In this document: piece by piece, positions 17,630-19,859 of the stretch
Layout of the letters: the number at the start of each line of letters is the position of its first letter
Numbering within the stretch: the first letter of the stretch is position 1
Translations under genes and position numbers: made by a program
Assembly (NCBI GenBank): GCA_050303815.1
Contig: JBNLCM010000090.1
Coordinates: 1-19,859, forward strand
Origin: Cognatazoarcus sp050303815
GTDB lineage: Bacteria; Pseudomonadota; Gammaproteobacteria; Burkholderiales; Rhodocyclaceae
Length of the DNA stretch: 19,859 nucleotides
Direction of reading: 5' to 3'
The notes under the pieces: model-generated
Database searches by the model: none
The model's input: the letters and a program-made list of their open reading frames with translations, nothing else
Told to the model about the DNA's origin: nothing

Positions 17630-17641
17630 GCGCCCTTTTTT
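17607..17641 (+). terminator. Plus-strand intrinsic terminator, opposite to flanking genes
   Basis: AGGGCGCT (17607-17614) and AGCGCCCT (17629-17636) form a perfect 8-bp GC-rich stem followed by a run of six Ts (17636-17641) on the plus strand. On the minus strand no T-run follows the hairpin. Both flanking genes (YkgJ-type and YecA-like) are on the minus strand, so it does not end either of them. It could stop read-through from the Ap4A phosphorylase gene 457 bases upstream, or end an unannotated plus-strand RNA. Confidence 0.75.
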
Positions 17642-17651
17642 ATTCAATCAA

Positions 17652-17670
17652 ATCATTGTCTTGCAATGAT
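17652..17670 (-). repeat. 7-bp inverted repeat after the yecA-like gene
   Basis: ATCATTG (17652-17658) and CAATGAT (17664-17670) are perfect arms around a 5-base loop, 38 bases past the YecA-like stop codon. On the minus strand TTTGATTGAAT follows, so it could be a weak terminator of the dusC-trmB-yecA operon, but the stem is AT-rich and the U-tract interrupted. Alternatively it is a protein-binding dyad. The stretch 17478-17707 holds no gene. Confidence 0.35.
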
Positions 17671-17707
17671 ATCCCGGAAATATTTCGACCAAGCTGACGC
17701 CCCCCGC

Positions 17708-18415
17708 TCAGCTCTCCACGCCACAACACTTCTTGAACTTCTTGCCACTGCCGCACGGGCAGTCCTCGTTCCGCCCGGCCGCTGCAGGGGTGTGTTTCGG
17801 CACGTCGCTCGACTCCGGCTGCGGCGCCGCCAGCCCGACCTCACGCCACAAGGCGAATAGCCCGCGGGCGGCCTGGGCCGACTCGGCCAGCCAGCCGAGG
17901 CGCGTCTCGTCGTCGGCCTCGGCCGCCGCTTCAGACCCCCAGTGATTCATCAGGTTGTTCAGAAGGCCTTCGGCCACCGCGGCATCCTGGCTGTCGAGCC
18001 CGGCCGTCCATTCGTCCGGCCACAACTCGAGCCCCTGCTCAAAGCCAGCGACCCACTCATCCCCCAGGGGCGGCGCATCGTCGCCGTCCGGTGCATAGCA
18101 GAACGGCTCCCAGGGGTCGGTCTCGGCCGCGATCGTACCGAGCACCTCGTTGTAGTAGCGCAAGACGAGCTTGATGGCCCGGCGCGAGGCCGTGGACGAC
18201 TCGAACTCGACGCTGTCCGCTTCCGCCGACCAGACGGCAGGCATCCAGCGCTCGCGTGGCACCGGCTCCGGGCTGCAGGCAAGGGCTGCGACGTAGCCGT
18301 CGAGCATCTCCAGGTTCATGCAGTCCGCAGGCACTGCGTCCGATACCAGTACCGCTTCCAGTGCCTCGAATTCTTCGTCGCTCAGCACAATCTCGTCGGT
18401 GACGGCGGTGTTCAT
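17708..18415 (-). CDS. YecA/UPF0149 family protein with C-terminal SEC-C motif
   Basis: 235 residues. The N-terminal UPF0149 (YgfB/YecA) helical domain covers about 10-185, recognisable by LSDEEFEALEAVL, MNLEMLDGYVAALACSPEPV and the downstream W-rich helices ending in GWLAESAQAARGLFALW. After a short linker comes a SEC-C zinc-binding motif, DCPCGSGKKFKKCCG, with C219, C221, C230 and C231 near the very end. Proteins of this architecture are reported to associate with ribosomes or the Sec system, but no biochemical role can be deduced here. The ATG (18415) overlaps the stop of the TrmB-like gene as ATGA, so it is translationally coupled to two RNA-modification genes. Confidence 0.92.
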   Translation of the reverse strand: MNTAVTDEIVLSDEEFEALEAVLVSDAVPADCMNLEMLDGYVAALACSPEPVPRERWMPAVWSAEADSVEFESSTASRRAIKLVLRYYNEVLGTIAAETDPWEPFCYAPDGDDAPPLGDEWVAGFEQGLELWPDEWTAGLDSQDAAVAEGLLNNLMNHWGSEAAAEADDETRLGWLAESAQAARGLFALWREVGLAAPQPESSDVPKHTPAAAGRNEDCPCGSGKKFKKCCGVES

Positions 18416-19149
18416 CTCTGACTCTCCCGTTGGATTCCGGCGCTAGCATGCACCGCCTCCGCGGCACCATCAAGCCTCACGTCGCCCAAGTCCAGACGCA
18501 CCTGATAGAGCGGCTGCCCGGAATCCCGGTACTTGCGTTCGAAGGGGGTCAATGGCGAGACCGCCTCGAACCGCTGGCTGGCCACGGTGGCCCCCGTGAG
18601 CATGCCGAGTGCCAGCGCGAACTCCTCCGCGTACACCTGCCAGTTGGTTCGCATCTCGAGCAAACCACCGAGCCGCGGCACGAAGGGGAACACGGGGTGG
18701 GCATGCCAGCGCCGGCCGAGATGGCCGATCTTCGGCCACGGGTTCGGATACAGGATGAAGTGCTTCCGGAGCGGAATGCCGCGCTCGACCAGGAGCCGCC
18801 AGAAGTCGACCAGGTCGGCCCGCACGAGCACCATGTTGCCCGGCAGGAGCGCCTCCGGGTATGGCTTGCGCCGCGTCAGGCGATCGGCCGACTGGTCGAC
18901 GCCGATCACCCAGGCATCCGGGTGTTCGCGGGCGATCTGGATCGTGCTGTGGGCCACGCCGCAACCCGCATCCAGGATCACCCCGGCGCGGCCATCCCAT
19001 CCCGCCAGGGCCGCTTCGAGCGCGGCGACGTTATAGAGCGCGTAGGGCTTCTGGAATGCCGAGGCCGCGTGCCGCGCGACACAGCGCTCGAGGTGCTCGT
19101 GAACGCCCGTCTGTGCGCTCGTCGGAATACGCGAATTGGCATAGCTCAT
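18412..19149 (-). CDS. TrmB-like SAM-dependent methyltransferase
   Basis: 245 residues. Rossmann methyltransferase motif I is ILDAGCGVAHSTI (58-70), followed by the acidic GVDQSADRL strand (83-91). The TrmB-type substrate motif appears as YPNPWPK..H..RRWHAHP (134-152), and the C-terminal family motif TPFERKYRDSG (201-211) is present. It therefore belongs to the tRNA guanine-N7 methyltransferase superfamily, forming m7G46 in tRNA, but NPWPKIGHLGRRW departs from the canonical PDPWPKKRH, so it could be a paralogue with another target. The start ATG (19149) has GGAGG just upstream; a longer frame to 19257 overlaps dusC and is rejected. It lies 13 bases after dusC and overlaps the YecA-like gene. 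Confidence 0.85.
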   Translation of the reverse strand: MSYANSRIPTSAQTGVHEHLERCVARHAASAFQKPYALYNVAALEAALAGWDGRAGVILDAGCGVAHSTIQIAREHPDAWVIGVDQSADRLTRRKPYPEALLPGNMVLVRADLVDFWRLLVERGIPLRKHFILYPNPWPKIGHLGRRWHAHPVFPFVPRLGGLLEMRTNWQVYAEEFALALGMLTGATVASQRFEAVSPLTPFERKYRDSGQPLYQVRLDLGDVRLDGAAEAVHASAGIQRESQR

Positions 19150-19162
19150 GGTGCCTCCTGCC

Positions 19163-19859
19163 TCATGCAGCCAGTTGCGTGGGCGATGGTGCACACACGC
19201 CCGCGTCGAGGAGAACCGAACCGATCCGGGAGACATCCCGCTTGTCGCGCACGGCATCGAACAGAGCCTGGGCCTGGGGATAGCGCCGACGCAGGAGGTT
19301 CAGCCATTGCTTGAGACGGCCCGGGGCGTGCTTCGCCGCCACCTTGAGCTGGACCCGCGCCCAGAAGTCTCCGACCATGCCGGCCAGCTCGGGCCAGTCG
19401 CGCGCCGCATGAAATTGATCGCCGACGCGGATCCGCCGGGCCAGGAACGGATCGGCGACCGCACCACGGCCCAGCATCACGTCGCGCACGCCAGATTCGG
19501 CCAGGCAACGCTGCCAGTCGCTCTCGGTCCACACCTCGCCGTTGGCGACAACCGGGATCGGCAGCGCCGACGCCAGTCGACCCACCCACGGCCAGTGGGC
19601 TGGCGGCCGATAGCCGTCCAGCTTCGTTCTCGCGTGCACCACCAGCAGGCCCGCGCCACCATCGGCCAGGGCGTGCCCGCACTCGAGGGCGCGGCCGGTA
19701 TCCCGGACGCCGAGGCGCATCTTGGCGGTGACCGGAATCGCGCGCGGCACCTGACGACGCACCTCCGACACGATCCGGAACAGCAGTTCGGGTTCGTCAA
19801 GCAGGACCGCGCCCCCCCGGTGCCGGTTGACCGTGGGCGCCGGGCAGCCGAAGTTCAGG
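19163..19859 (-). CDS. dusC: tRNA-dihydrouridine(16) synthase DusC (5' part cut by window edge)
   Basis: Flavoenzyme that reduces uridine to dihydrouridine in tRNA, most likely position 16. The window holds the C-terminal 231 codons; the open frame runs off the right edge. Visible: the active-site region NFGCPAPTVNRHRGG with the catalytic cysteine, FMN-binding strands VTAKMRLG, LLVVHARTK..GYRP and PVVANGEVW, DVMLGRGAVADPFL, and the C-terminal DusC-type sequence GRLKQWLNLLRRRYPQAQALFDAVR. The latter distinguishes it from DusA and DusB. It is the first visible gene of the minus-strand operon with the TrmB-like and YecA-like genes; a GTG at 19771 inside the frame is not the real start because conserved sequence continues upstream. 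Confidence 0.93.
   Translation of the reverse strand, partial: LNFGCPAPTVNRHRGGAVLLDEPELLFRIVSEVRRQVPRAIPVTAKMRLGVRDTGRALECGHALADGGAGLLVVHARTKLDGYRPPAHWPWVGRLASALPIPVVANGEVWTESDWQRCLAESGVRDVMLGRGAVADPFLARRIRVGDQFHAARDWPELAGMVGDFWARVQLKVAAKHAPGRLKQWLNLLRRRYPQAQALFDAVRDKRDVSRIGSVLLDAGVCAPSPTQLAA

Noticed and set aside
17434..17697. A plus-strand 87-codon frame overlapping the YkgJ-type gene start
   Set aside because: It would run through the intrinsic terminator hairpin and lacks a domain or ribosome-binding site.

Overview
The window is about 20 kb of GC-rich chromosomal DNA packed with housekeeping, signalling and transport genes. I see no insertion sequence, integrase, phage gene, CRISPR array, rRNA or tRNA. 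The gene set (AcnB as long as its E. coli counterpart, AcnA, DusC, YchJ/YecA/YkgJ-type proteins, a DUF6394-like membrane protein beside an RCK channel) points to a proteobacterium. The GC content and protein flavour fit a betaproteobacterium such as a Rhodocyclales/Zoogloeaceae member, but that placement is inference from memory of the families, not a search.

Layout. Positions 1-205 hold no gene, only inverted repeats and the intrinsic terminator of acnB. Two aconitases are encoded back to back: acnB (206-2803, minus, GTG start) and acnA (3074-5788, plus), sharing a 270-bp region with an AT-rich promoter/operator island and a leader hairpin in front of acnA. Converging on acnA is a two-gene signalling operon on the minus strand: a membrane sensor histidine kinase with a very large periplasmic sensor (6188-8767, TTG start), then a stand-alone receiver protein (5811-6191) that overlaps it by ATGA. 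Next on the minus strand is a P2-type cation ATPase (9019-11733). Diverging from it is a plus-strand run: membrane diguanylate cyclase (11863-13419), UPF0225/YchJ-like protein (13423-13824), small four-helix membrane protein (13886-14269), and a two-helix ion channel with two RCK domains (14266-15984, ATGA overlap with the membrane protein). A small S4 RNA-binding protein (15998-16225, minus) diverges from an Ap4A phosphorylase (16278-17150, plus), which converges with and slightly overlaps a YkgJ-type cysteine-cluster protein (17118-17477, minus). The right end is a minus-strand operon: dusC (cut by the window edge), a TrmB-like methyltransferase and a YecA/UPF0149 SEC-C protein, with a 13-base gap and an ATGA overlap.

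How they fit together. The aconitases serve the TCA cycle and may be controlled jointly from the shared region. The kinase/receiver pair and the diguanylate cyclase are separate signal inputs; neither has a visible output gene here. The ATPase and RCK channel handle ions. The S4 protein, DusC and the TrmB-like enzyme concern RNA. I did not find a clearly new multi-gene system. The best leads are a plus-strand intrinsic terminator that faces against its flanking genes (17607-17641), the coupled membrane-protein/channel pair, the M6 aspartate missing from the P-type ATPase, and the shared acnB/acnA control region.
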